A DNA stretch of 7,825 bases from DATBGS01 sp036557885 (GTDB lineage: Bacteria; Chloroflexota; Ktedonobacteria; Ktedonobacterales; DATBGS01), in assembly GCA_036557885.1 (NCBI GenBank), contig DATBGS010000030.1, positions 1 through 7,825 on the forward strand, given 5' to 3'. A program made the translations under genes and the position numbers. The notes below the pieces were generated by a model. It saw only the letters and a program-made list of their open reading frames with translations. It did no database searches and was not told where the DNA came from. This document shows, piece by piece, positions 1 to 5,954 of this stretch (position 1 is the stretch's first letter; every line of letters starts with the position of its first letter).

Positions 1-567
1 ATCATCGCGGCGCTGCTGGCGGTGCTGGTCATCTCTACGGCGGCCTATGGCTATTTTGCCGGTGGCTGGTTTGGCACGGCGGCTTCTTCCCCAACAACGG
101 TGGCCCAGGGGCCAACTGCCACCACACAGCCAACGGATACAGCAACGGCAACGCTTACGCCCACCGAGACGGCTACCGCCACGCCAACGGATACGGCCAC
201 GCCAACCGCGACAGCCGTGCCTGTTTTCAAGGTGACGGGCATCAATGCAACCGCTTCTCCTGGCAGTTGGAACTACTCCTGTAGCGACGCAACTGCCAGC
301 CAGCTATTTACTTTTAACGCGACCATTAGCGTCAATGCTGGCCCGACTGGAAGAACCGTCACCTATCACTGGACCCGCTCGGATGGGGCCTCCTCTCCAC
401 CCGTAACGGTTCCTGTTCCCACTTCCAGCACATCCATAGCAGTGACACCTGACACCTGGATGCTGTTCTCAGGGGTTCCAAATGGCACCTTTTGGGAGGC
501 GGTGGTTGTAACTGCCCCTAACAACATTACTTCTAACAAGGCGACATTCACCATTAGTTGCACATAG
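1..567 (+). CDS. C-terminal part of a membrane-anchored protein with Thr/Pro-rich linker and external domain (5' end outside window)
   Basis: The frame is open from base 1, so the true start lies upstream; the GTG at 22 sits inside a hydrophobic stretch and is not a credible start. The visible 188 residues begin with a membrane helix (about residues 1-23, rich in Ala, Leu, Ile and Val). A Thr/Pro/Ala low-complexity linker follows (about 38-74), then a Ser/Thr/Val-rich segment of about 110 residues with alternating hydrophobic pattern. That segment has two Cys, one early (YSCS) and one at the very C terminus (ISCT), and looks like an exported beta-sandwich domain that could form a disulfide. 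The helix-linker-external-domain layout matches the C-terminal half of the kinase gene that follows, so this could be the tail of another membrane kinase or sensor. That is inference, because no catalytic part is visible. I do not recognise the external domain. Confidence 0.8.
   Translation: MIAALLAVLVISTAAYGYFAGGWFGTAASSPTTVAQGPTATTQPTDTATATLTPTETATATPTDTATPTATAVPVFKVTGINATASPGSWNYSCSDATASQLFTFNATISVNAGPTGRTVTYHWTRSDGASSPPVTVPVPTSSTSIAVTPDTWMLFSGVPNGTFWEAVVVTAPNNITSNKATFTISCT
112..222 (+). repeat. Degenerate Thr/Pro/Ala-coding tandem repeat
   Basis: Low-complexity coding repeat with ACN/GCN/CCN codons, giving PTDTATAT-like units. The 12-mer gccaacggatac occurs at 129-140 and again at 183-194, 54 bases apart and in the same frame, which suggests unit duplication. 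It encodes the extended linker between the membrane helix and the external domain of the truncated first gene. Confidence 0.7.
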
Positions 568-626
568 GCGCAGTGGGCAAAAATTGTTATTTGCTCCGTT
601 CCATTTTATGGGAGAGTGGCATTGGT

Positions 627-632
627 TAGAAT
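627..632 (+). promoter_or_regulatory. Candidate -10 element for the kinase gene
   Basis: TAGAAT matches the -10 consensus at five of six positions and would start transcription near 639, giving a leader of about 50 nt. No good -35 box lies 16-18 nt upstream. A second weak pair exists further up (TTGTTA at 584-589, 17-nt spacer, TATGGG at 607-612). The intergenic gap of 121 nt has no terminator-like hairpin after the first gene, so read-through from upstream is also possible. Confidence 0.25.
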
Positions 633-652
633 GACAAAGGAGAGGAATCATC

Positions 653-672
653 GCTGAGCGCTGGTGCTCAGC
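653..672 (+). other. Hairpin in the 5' leader of the kinase gene
   Basis: Perfect 7-bp inverted repeat GCTGAGC (653-659) / GCTCAGC (666-672) with a 6-nt loop, ending 16 nt before the kinase ATG. A strong Shine-Dalgarno-like AAAGGAGAGG (636-645) lies on its 5' side but has no start codon at normal distance. The stem could affect access to the weaker site next to the ATG. There is no T-tract, so it is not a terminator. Confidence 0.4.
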
Positions 673-688
673 CAGAAGCGAGGCTTGT

Positions 689-2383
689 ATGGCAGGCTTG
701 GTGGGCAGCCGCCTGGGTGCCTACGAATTACTTGAACTGATTGGCGAGGGCGGCATGGCCGAGGTCTACCGCGCCAGGCAGTCCACTGCCTTTGGCCGCG
801 AGGTTGCCATCAAGGTGATCCGCCCGGAAGATAACCAGCAAAGCAGCTTTCGGACACGCTTTCTGCGGGAAGCCGAGGCGATTTCCCGGCTCTCGCATCC
901 CAATATCCTGCCTTTGATTGAGGCGGGCGAAGCACAAGACACGCTCTATCTGGTGATGCCGCTGGTCCGCGAAGGGACGCTGCTTGATCTCATGAAGCAG
1001 CACAATGGGCCACTGCCCCTGGAAACGGCGCTGGCGCTGTTCAGTCAGCTTTGCGCGGCGGTGCACTATGCCCATAGCCAGGGCATCATACACCGCGACA
1101 TCAAGCCGCAAAATGTGCTGCTTCAGCAGGGCACGCATGTGCTGCTGGGCGATTTTGGTATTGCCCGCGATAATACACAAAGCCACATCACCAGCACAGG
1201 GGTTGGCATGGGCAGCGCGGCATATATGGCGCCTGATCAGGTAATTGGAGAGGCCACCGCCCGCAGCGACATCTATAGTCTGGGGGTCGTGCTGTACGAG
1301 ATGATCACGGGTCGGCTCCCCTACGAGGGCGCCACCTCACTTGAGATCATTGTAAAACACTCCTCGGCGCCGATCCCCGACCCGCGCATCATCAACCCAC
1401 AGGTGCCAGCAGCGCTGGCGCTGCTGATTCAGACGGCCCTGGCAAAAAGCCCGCAAGAACGTTTCCAGAGCGCCATTGCGCTGGGGCGCGCTGTGCAGGA
1501 AAGCACAGGCGGCGCCCGCTCGCCCTCTCTCCCCAGTTGGCCGCCAGCCCCGCCTGTGGCGCAGCAAGCCCCGGCGACCACGCCACCCGTTCCAGCAGGC
1601 CCAACCTCCGTGCCCATTGCTCCAACAAGCACTGCTGCCATTGATGCCTACAGGACCAGAGTAGACCCAAAAGAGACACAACTAGCCAGTCAACCAACAC
1701 GGCAAGGGTTTGCCGGGCCACCAACATATATACCGCCAGGCGCGGCAGGGTTCTCACCGATGCCTGCTGGCGCAGCCTCTTTTCCGCCAACCGCAGGCGT
1801 CACGCCCGCGCCGCCCAGCGCTGGCCCACGCAGAAAGAAGCGCTCCTGGCTGATTTTCTCCGGTGTCCTGGTCGCTGTGCTTCTTCTGGCCGGAGGAGGC
1901 GTGTTTCTGTCGCGCTGGTTCTTTGCGGGCAGCGCAGGCGTTGCGAACACGCCGACAGCGACTCCCTCCAGTTTGCTCTCTTTCACCAATTCAGATCAAA
2001 CCTTCAAGATCAGCTACCCGCGCGGCTGGACGCAGCAGCCGCCCTCCACCGGAACAGGCGTCGAATTTGACGGGCCAGGAGACGCCTCGTTTACAGTGGC
2101 AAATCAGGGGGATATTTTGAGCGATGCGGGGAGCGCGGTTGACCTGTTTTGCACGCTGATTGCTGGCAGCGCGGGCGCGCAGCAATCCATCATGCTCAGC
2201 GGACAGCGCTGGGTGCAGGAAACGTGCGGCACTTCCCCCGATGGTTTCCAGGTGGTGGTTGAAGTCGCGGTCTACAAGGGCAGCCTTTTTATGATCGTCT
2301 ATCAGGCGCGCCCTGGCGACTTCGCCAGCGCTCAAGCAACGTATTTCGCGCCAATGGAGCAGAGCTTCACCTTTCTTAACTGA
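689..2383 (+). CDS. Membrane-anchored Ser/Thr protein kinase (Hanks/PknB type) with external sensor-like domain
   Basis: This 564-residue protein should transfer phosphate from ATP to Ser/Thr of cytoplasmic targets. Kinase domain, about residues 10-270: glycine loop GEGGMAEVY (19-27), VAIK Lys42, alpha-C Glu61 or Glu63, HRDIKPQN (135-142) with catalytic Asp137, DFG (155-157), Asp194 in SDIYSLG, and subdomain XI Arg258. The activation segment has Thr168 and Thr170 as likely autophosphorylation sites. The usual APE motif reads APD (181-183), a conservative change. A Pro/Ala/Thr-rich linker (about 272-380) follows, then basic RRKKR (381-385), one membrane helix (about 387-406) and an external domain (about 430-564) opening with a FKISYPRGW motif and holding Cys488 and Cys513. 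The basic stretch places the kinase inside the cell. There are no PASTA repeats, so it is probably not a peptidoglycan sensor of PknB type. ATG 689 is chosen because the kinase fold starts ten residues later and no ATG, GTG or TTG lies in frame between it and the stop at 632. The ribosome site is weak (GCGAGG). Confidence 0.95.
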   Translation: MAGLVGSRLGAYELLELIGEGGMAEVYRARQSTAFGREVAIKVIRPEDNQQSSFRTRFLREAEAISRLSHPNILPLIEAGEAQDTLYLVMPLVREGTLLDLMKQHNGPLPLETALALFSQLCAAVHYAHSQGIIHRDIKPQNVLLQQGTHVLLGDFGIARDNTQSHITSTGVGMGSAAYMAPDQVIGEATARSDIYSLGVVLYEMITGRLPYEGATSLEIIVKHSSAPIPDPRIINPQVPAALALLIQTALAKSPQERFQSAIALGRAVQESTGGARSPSLPSWPPAPPVAQQAPATTPPVPAGPTSVPIAPTSTAAIDAYRTRVDPKETQLASQPTRQGFAGPPTYIPPGAAGFSPMPAGAASFPPTAGVTPAPPSAGPRRKKRSWLIFSGVLVAVLLLAGGGVFLSRWFFAGSAGVANTPTATPSSLLSFTNSDQTFKISYPRGWTQQPPSTGTGVEFDGPGDASFTVANQGDILSDAGSAVDLFCTLIAGSAGAQQSIMLSGQRWVQETCGTSPDGFQVVVEVAVYKGSLFMIVYQARPGDFASAQATYFAPMEQSFTFLN

Positions 2384-2399
2384 GTGAAGACATGGCGCA

Positions 2400-2435
2400 A
2401 AATCCCCCTGCCGGGCACAGTCAGCAGGGGGATTT
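2400..2435. terminator. Bidirectional terminator between convergent kinase and SDR genes
   Basis: Perfect 12-bp stem: AAATCCCCCTGC (2400-2411) pairs with GCAGGGGGATTT (2424-2435), with a 12-nt loop. It starts 16 nt after the kinase stop and ends one base before the SDR stop codon on the minus strand. T residues flank both ends of the stem (ATTTCTT on plus, ATTTTG on minus), so it can serve both genes. Confidence 0.85.
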
Positions 2436-2436
2436 C

Positions 2437-3201
2437 TTAGAAGTAATTGGACGTGACCCCACCATCCACAACCATCACCGCGCCTGTGGTCCAGCTTGAT
2501 TCATCTGAAGCCAGGTAGAGCGCCAGATACACGATGTCTTCTGGCGCGCCAAAGCGCCCCAGCGGAATCCGATTCAAGCGCAGGTTGCGCGCGTCCTCGC
2601 TGGTCCAAAGCGTGCGCAGGAGCGGCGTCTCAATTGGTCCAGGGCAGATGGCGTTGGCGCGAATGCCTTTTTTGGCGTATTCCACCGCCAGCGATTTGGT
2701 CAGCGAGATCATGCCGCCCTTGCTGACGGTATAGGCATCCTGCGGCACGGTGCAGCCCAGCAGCGCCACAAACGAGGCGATATTGATGATGGAGCCGCCG
2801 CCCGCCTTGACCATCTCAGGGATGGCATGCTTGCAGCAAAAAAAGGCGCTTTTCAGGTTGACATCCAGTATCTTGTCCCAGGTCTGCTCGGTGATGTCGG
2901 TGACGGCGCCGTCATCGCCAGGCATGATGCCCGCGTTGTTATACAGCACATGCACCGCGCCATAGTGCTCAATGGTCTTCTTGACCAGATGCTGCACCTG
3001 GGTTTCATCGGCCACATTGACGGGCACAAACAGGGCATCTCCGCCCGCCGCGCGCACGTCCTGTGCCGTCTGCTCACCGGTCTTGTGGTCCACTTCGGCC
3101 ACGACCACCCTGGCGCCTTCTTTGGCAAAGAGCAGCGAGGCCACGCGGCCCATGCCGCTGCCTCCGCCGGTAATAATCACGACTTTATTGGCTAATCGCA
3201 T
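2437..3201 (-). CDS. Short-chain dehydrogenase/reductase (classical SDR)
   Basis: A 254-residue NAD(P)-dependent oxidoreductase, the normal length for a classical SDR. Visible motifs: cofactor loop TGGGSGMG (11-18), NNAG (88-91), structural Asn115 (VNLKS), catalytic Ser143, Tyr157 and Lys161 (YTVSK), PGPIETP (187-193), and C-terminal VDGG. Strand beta-2 ends VVVAEVD; the acidic residue at position 36 favours NAD(H) over NADP(H). The substrate cannot be read from sequence. The frame is open further up to 3285, but ATG 3201 is preferred: it starts the Rossmann fold (MRLANKVVIITGG) and has AAGGAAAG 6 nt upstream, whereas the longer N terminus is unlike the family. It lies 113 nt downstream of the glutamine-synthetase-like gene in the same direction. 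A similar GlnA4-like/SDR neighbourhood is known in Mycobacterium (Rv2857c-Rv2860c, from memory), so a role in the same amine-catabolism pathway is plausible. Confidence 0.93.
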   Translation of the reverse strand: MRLANKVVIITGGGSGMGRVASLLFAKEGARVVVAEVDHKTGEQTAQDVRAAGGDALFVPVNVADETQVQHLVKKTIEHYGAVHVLYNNAGIMPGDDGAVTDITEQTWDKILDVNLKSAFFCCKHAIPEMVKAGGGSIINIASFVALLGCTVPQDAYTVSKGGMISLTKSLAVEYAKKGIRANAICPGPIETPLLRTLWTSEDARNLRLNRIPLGRFGAPEDIVYLALYLASDESSWTTGAVMVVDGGVTSNYF

Positions 3202-3286
3202 GGCTTCTTTCCTTGTATCAATTCGAAACTCTTCCGCTTGTGGCCTACAGCGCAACGATGCACTTCGAGCCACACCCTGCCCCACC

Positions 3287-3314
3287 CCTGCGGGCTAGCA
3301 GCCCGCGCTACAGG
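3287..3314. repeat. REP-like palindromic element between GS-like and SDR genes
   Basis: GCGGGCT (3290-3296) pairs perfectly with AGCCCGC (3300-3306) around an AGC loop. An outer CCT (3287-3289) / AGG (3312-3314) pair is separated by an asymmetric GCTAC bulge. It begins immediately after the stop codon of the glutamine-synthetase-like gene (stop at 3315-3317). It has no U-tract. The compact GC-rich form resembles dispersed REP-type intergenic elements. It may also act as a weak terminator or protect the mRNA 3' end. Only one copy is present in the window. Confidence 0.5.
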
Positions 3315-4676
3315 CTAGATCATTTCAAGATAGCGCTCGCGCTGCCACTCATCCACCACGCGGTTGTAGCGGTCCACTTCCCAGCGGCGCATGGCGACAT
3401 ACAGGTCCACAAAGTCTTCGCCAAAGCACTCGCGGGCCAGGTCGCTCTTGTTGAAGCGCTCAATGGCCTGCTCCAGCGTGCGCGGCAAGGGCGGCGCCTC
3501 ATCTTCCGAAAGCTCGTAGGCGTTGCGGCGCGCCGGGGGCGGCAGTTCCAGCTTGTGCTCCAGCCCATACAGGCCAGCCGCCAGCGACGCAGCCATCGCC
3601 AGATAAGGGTTGGTATCCGCGCCGGGCGCGCGGTTTTCCAGGCGGGTGGCCTTGGGCGAGCCAGGCACCACGCGCAGCGCGGTGGTGCGCGTCTCATAGC
3701 CCCAGGTGGCGGTGGTGGGCGCCCAGGTGCCGACGATATAGCGCTTGTAGGAGTTGATGTTGGGCGCGTACATCGCCAGGAAATCGGGCAGCAGCTTGAG
3801 CACGCCAGCCGCATACTGCTGCATGGCTTCGCTGATGTGATGCGGCGCCGAGGCGTCGTAAAAGATATTGTTGCCCGCTTTGTCCCACAGGCTCTGGTGC
3901 AGGTGTCCGCTGCTGCCGTCCTGGTCATGGTTCCATTTTGCCATAAAGCAGGCCGTCATCTCGTGTTGCAGGCACATTTCTTTGATGCCATTGCGGAACA
4001 GCATGGCCTGGTCTGCGGCCAGCACGCCCGTCGCGTGGTGCAGGTTCATCTCATACATGCCTGGCCCATGCTCGCGGTTATAGCCCTCAATGGGAATGCC
4101 TGCTGCATTCATCTGGCGCATGATGGTGCCCAGCAGGAAATCATCGCCGCTTGCCCGATGGATGCTGTAGCAGCTATTGGTGGGGCTGATGGGCGTCAGG
4201 TCACGCCAGTTTTTGGCGCGCAGCGATGCCTGCGTCTCGCGGAAGATGCGGAACTCCAGTTCCAGCGCCAGTTCCACGCGGTAGCCTCTGGCCGCCGCGC
4301 GCTCCAGCACGCGCTTCAAGACAGCGCGCGGCGAAATCGGGATGAGTTCGCCATGCTCGCCCACAAAATCGCAGACGACCTGCGCCACGCCGTCTTCCCA
4401 GGTCACGGGAGAGAACGTGGAAAGATCGGGCTTCATCCAGACATCAGGATAGCCGGTATCCCAGCCCGTAAACTTCAGGTTGGGGATCAGGTCTTCGGCA
4501 ATATCCCAGCCAAAAAGGACATCGCATTGGGCAAAGCCGCCTTCCATCCCGTCCAGAAAATTGCTGACTGGCACACGCTTGCCGCGATACACGCCGTCCA
4601 TATCGGGGATGCCAATTTTCACGGTGTGAATGGTGTGTTCCTTGATGACTCGCTCGACATCGGCCCGTGTTGCCAT
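3315..4676 (-). CDS. Glutamine-synthetase-superfamily ligase, probably a gamma-glutamyl-amine ligase (PuuA/GlnA3/GlnA4-like)
   Basis: A 453-residue ATP-dependent glutamate-amine ligase. Catalytic-domain motifs are in family order: ELEF with metal ligands Glu139 and Glu141; Glu202 and Glu209 (YEMNLHH); GSSGHLHQS with His258 and His260; YKRY (310-313); Arg330 and Arg335 (ETRTTALRV); LENRAPGADTNPYL with Glu347 and Arg349. The loop that carries the ammonia-site Glu in true glutamine synthetase (GYEAP) reads GTWAP here, so that Glu is Trp318. The N-terminal FDGSS motif of GlnA is also absent. Both suggest an organic amine, rather than ammonia, as acceptor; this is inference. Tyr387 (NAYELSEDE) lies where the adenylylated Tyr of GlnA sits, but the context is not the classical NLYDLPPEE. 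ATG 4676 is chosen because of its excellent GAGGAGG site and because the open frame further upstream crosses the putative promoter and the response regulator. It has its own promoter and operator candidate. The SDR follows, as in GlnA4 neighbourhoods. Confidence 0.9.
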   Translation of the reverse strand: MATRADVERVIKEHTIHTVKIGIPDMDGVYRGKRVPVSNFLDGMEGGFAQCDVLFGWDIAEDLIPNLKFTGWDTGYPDVWMKPDLSTFSPVTWEDGVAQVVCDFVGEHGELIPISPRAVLKRVLERAAARGYRVELALELEFRIFRETQASLRAKNWRDLTPISPTNSCYSIHRASGDDFLLGTIMRQMNAAGIPIEGYNREHGPGMYEMNLHHATGVLAADQAMLFRNGIKEMCLQHEMTACFMAKWNHDQDGSSGHLHQSLWDKAGNNIFYDASAPHHISEAMQQYAAGVLKLLPDFLAMYAPNINSYKRYIVGTWAPTTATWGYETRTTALRVVPGSPKATRLENRAPGADTNPYLAMAASLAAGLYGLEHKLELPPPARRNAYELSEDEAPPLPRTLEQAIERFNKSDLARECFGEDFVDLYVAMRRWEVDRYNRVVDEWQRERYLEMI

Positions 4677-4707
4677 TGATGGCTCCTCCTCACTTGCGTG
4701 TGATGAG

Positions 4708-4736
4708 TTTATAAGGAGAATCAACCGGTTGACCAG
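4708..4736 (-). promoter_or_regulatory. Candidate promoter of the glutamine-synthetase-like gene
   Basis: On the minus strand the -10 is TATAAA (4713 to 4708) and a poor -35, CTGGTC (4736 to 4731), sits upstream with a 17-nt spacer. Transcription would begin near 4701, leaving a leader of about 25 nt with the GAGGAGG ribosome site. The palindrome at 4721-4732 lies mostly in the spacer. A poor -35 with a spacer operator fits a regulated promoter. Confidence 0.4.
4721..4732. promoter_or_regulatory. Perfect 12-bp palindrome TCAACCGGTTGA, candidate operator
   Basis: The sequence equals its own reverse complement over all 12 bases. It sits between the candidate -35 and -10 of the glutamine-synthetase-like gene, a classical place for a dimeric helix-turn-helix regulator. 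I see no second copy in the window. The regulator is unknown and not encoded here. Confidence 0.45.
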
Positions 4737-4775
4737 AGGGAAGAAAGCAGAGAAATGCTCCCAAAGACCGGCTTT

Positions 4776-4799
4776 GGCACTATTTGCATGCTTAGTGCC
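4776..4799 (-). other. Hairpin overlapping the stop codon of the second receiver gene
   Basis: GGCACTA (4776-4782) and TAGTGCC (4793-4799) form a perfect 7-bp stem with a 10-nt loop that includes GCATGC. On the minus strand the stop codon TAA is at the top of the first arm. AAAG follows, not a T-tract, so it is at best a weak terminator or an mRNA-end stabiliser separating the receiver pair from the ligase gene. Confidence 0.35.
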
Positions 4800-5292
4800 T
4801 GCCAGAGTTTTCGGGGTCCGGGGGAGGTGGAACAGGCGGCATGATTGGTCCCTCCGACCCGCTGTAGGATTTTTTTTGCAGGTTTTTAATGCGCAGGAGC
4901 AGCCGCAGCCGCGAACTAAAGAAGCGCTGGTTGGGCGGCTTGACGAGATAGTCATCGGCGCCAGCCTGGAAGCCGGCCACCTTTTCCTGAATGCTCCCAC
5001 GCGCCGTTAAGATCAGGATGGGCAGCCCGCGCGTGGCGGGATTGGCGCGCAACTGCTCGCATAGCTGCAACCCGTCGGCGTCTGGCAGATCAACCTCAAG
5101 CACCAGCAGATCAGGCGCGCGCCGCTCCAGGGCTGCCAGCGCTTCGGCAGCGCTGACGGCGTAACGCACCTCAAATAGCCCCTGGAGCATCGCCCCTATT
5201 TGTTCGTGGAGCGCCACCGCCGGATCAACAAATAAGACGGAGGCCAGTGGCTTCGGCGGTAGTTCAAGCGAAGAAACTCGGTGTGGGTCCAT
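4792..5292 (-). CDS. Stand-alone receiver-domain protein with degenerate phosphorylation site
   Basis: A 166-residue protein with one CheY-like receiver fold (about 16-138) and a Pro-rich tail (about 142-166). It has no DNA-binding or enzymatic output domain. The fold is clear: LFVDPAVALHEQI, DLLVLEVDLPDADGLQL, LPILILTARG with Thr95, and GADDYLVKP with Lys118. However, the phospho-accepting Asp is Glu66 (LEVDLP instead of LDVxLP; the codon is GAG), and the acidic pair is reduced to Asp23 followed by Pro. Phosphorylation at the usual place is therefore unlikely; the Glu may mimic the active state. Asp68 two residues on is a possible but unusual alternative. The start at 5292 has AAGGAG 11 nt upstream, overlapping the stop codon of the preceding receiver gene, so the two are co-transcribed and probably translationally coupled. 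It probably works as a partner or adaptor of the preceding canonical receiver. Confidence 0.9.
   Translation of the reverse strand: MDPHRVSSLELPPKPLASVLFVDPAVALHEQIGAMLQGLFEVRYAVSAAEALAALERRAPDLLVLEVDLPDADGLQLCEQLRANPATRGLPILILTARGSIQEKVAGFQAGADDYLVKPPNQRFFSSRLRLLLRIKNLQKKSYSGSEGPIMPPVPPPPDPENSGRH
4870..4877 (-). other. A8 homopolymer inside the receiver gene, possible slippage site
   Basis: On the minus strand eight consecutive A fall in codons CAA AAA AAA (Gln139-Lys141), just after the receiver fold. Losing one A puts translation into the frame of the downstream glutamine-synthetase-like gene, which has no stop from here through its start. Slippage is possible but unproven. Confidence 0.35.
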
Positions 5293-5307
5293 GAGATCGC
5301 TGGCTCC

Positions 5308-5775
5308 TTAGCAATTGTCCTGCTCTTCCAGGGCGTGCATGCGTTCAAGGCGCTGCGCGTGGCTCAGGCGCATCACTCGTTCAAGCGCAGCCGACAAAGC
5401 CGCTGGCTTAAACGGCTTGGTGATGTATTCATCGGCCCCGGAATACCACCCCTGCAACTGGTCGCTCTCGCGTATCATCGCGCTCAAAATAATGATGGGA
5501 ACCTCCGCGCTGCTTGGATCACCGCGCAGACAGCGCACCAGTTGATACCCATCCAGGCGTGGCATCTTTACATCTATAATAACGCAGTCAGGGCGCTCTT
5601 CGTAAAAACGAGTCAGCCCTTCCTCGCCATCATAGGCCATGATGACTTCATACGCTTGCGATTGATGGGTAATCGAGTGCTTGATCAGTTCAACGATCAT
5701 GGGGTTATCGTCAACCACAAGCACTTTTTTGCGGGGTGGCCCGTTTGGGAGCGCGTCCACATCTGATGCTGCCAT
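5308..5775 (-). CDS. Stand-alone CheY-like response regulator receiver
   Basis: A 155-residue single-receiver response regulator. All canonical residues are present: acidic pair Asp22-Asp23 (VLVVDDNP), phospho-acceptor Asp68 (CVIIDVKMP), switch Ser98 (LSAM), Tyr117, and Lys120 (ITKPF). A charged helical tail (about 125-155) follows the receiver, and there is no output domain, so signalling must go through protein contacts or a phosphorelay. No histidine kinase is in the window. The start at 5775 is supported by GAGGAAGG 8 nt upstream. An in-frame ATG at 5814 also has a TAGGAG site, but it would lie almost at the transcription start of the best promoter and would add 13 residues before the fold. 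The gene ends 15 nt before the degenerate receiver gene. This stop codon (TAA) overlaps the next ribosome site, which supports an operon. Confidence 0.94.
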   Translation of the reverse strand: MAASDVDALPNGPPRKKVLVVDDNPMIVELIKHSITHQSQAYEVIMAYDGEEGLTRFYEERPDCVIIDVKMPRLDGYQLVRCLRGDPSSAEVPIIILSAMIRESDQLQGWYSGADEYITKPFKPAALSAALERVMRLSHAQRLERMHALEEQDNC

Positions 5776-5823
5776 GCAAGCAACCTTCCTCTCAGCCTTA
5801 GCGCGAGAGCACATGCGACTCCT

Positions 5824-5832
5824 ATTGTAGCA
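5824..5832 (-). promoter_or_regulatory. Extended -10 promoter candidate for the receiver pair
   Basis: The minus strand reads TGCTACAAT, an extended -10 (TGn plus TACAAT). Transcription would begin near 5817, about 42 nt before the chosen start at 5775. No clear -35 is visible, which extended -10 promoters tolerate. Confidence 0.45.
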
Positions 5833-5874
5833 TATGCCCGCAAGCCACCGGCTAGATATTCTCGCCCTTTCCTG

Positions 5875-5883
5875 TGTTACAAT
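5875..5883 (+). promoter_or_regulatory. Extended -10 promoter candidate for the ThiF/EF-G-domain operon
   Basis: TGTTACAAT is an extended -10 (TGn plus TACAAT) pointing right; the -35 region (5855-5860, GATATT) is poor. Transcription would start near 5890, giving a leader of about 88 nt. It is back-to-back with the similar element of the receiver pair, about 45 bp away. Confidence 0.45.
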
Positions 5884-5893
5884 GTTCTGGAGA

Positions 5894-5954
5894 GTGCCGC
5901 CGCTGGCACCCTGGGAGACGTTGTTCAGATGCTTTGCGCGAGGGTCCGTACCCT
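5894..5954 (+). other. Leader of the ThiF operon with two small hairpins
   Basis: Two short perfect stems lie in the putative leader: GTGCC (5894-5898) / GGCAC (5905-5909), and AGGGT (5941-5945) / ACCCT (5950-5954) with a CCGT tetraloop. I looked for a TPP riboswitch and did not see its conserved sequence. The stems are short and may be chance. Confidence 0.2.

Noticed and set aside
112..222. CRISPR or non-coding tandem repeat
   Set aside because: The repeat is degenerate, keeps the reading frame and encodes a typical Thr/Pro linker; there are no regular spacers.
728..1186. 152-codon minus-strand frame opposite the kinase domain
   Set aside because: Antisense shadow of the kinase motifs; no ribosome site and no domain.
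3213..4679. 488-codon open frame on the plus strand opposite the glutamine-synthetase-like gene
   Set aside because: It mirrors the codon bias of the real minus-strand ligase, its translation is a His/Ala/Arg-rich sequence with no recognisable domain, and the minus strand carries all catalytic motifs.
4677..5000. N-terminal extension of the ligase to 5000
   Set aside because: It crosses the receiver gene, the putative promoter and a palindrome. The GAGGAGG site at 4676 and the family N terminus fix the start.
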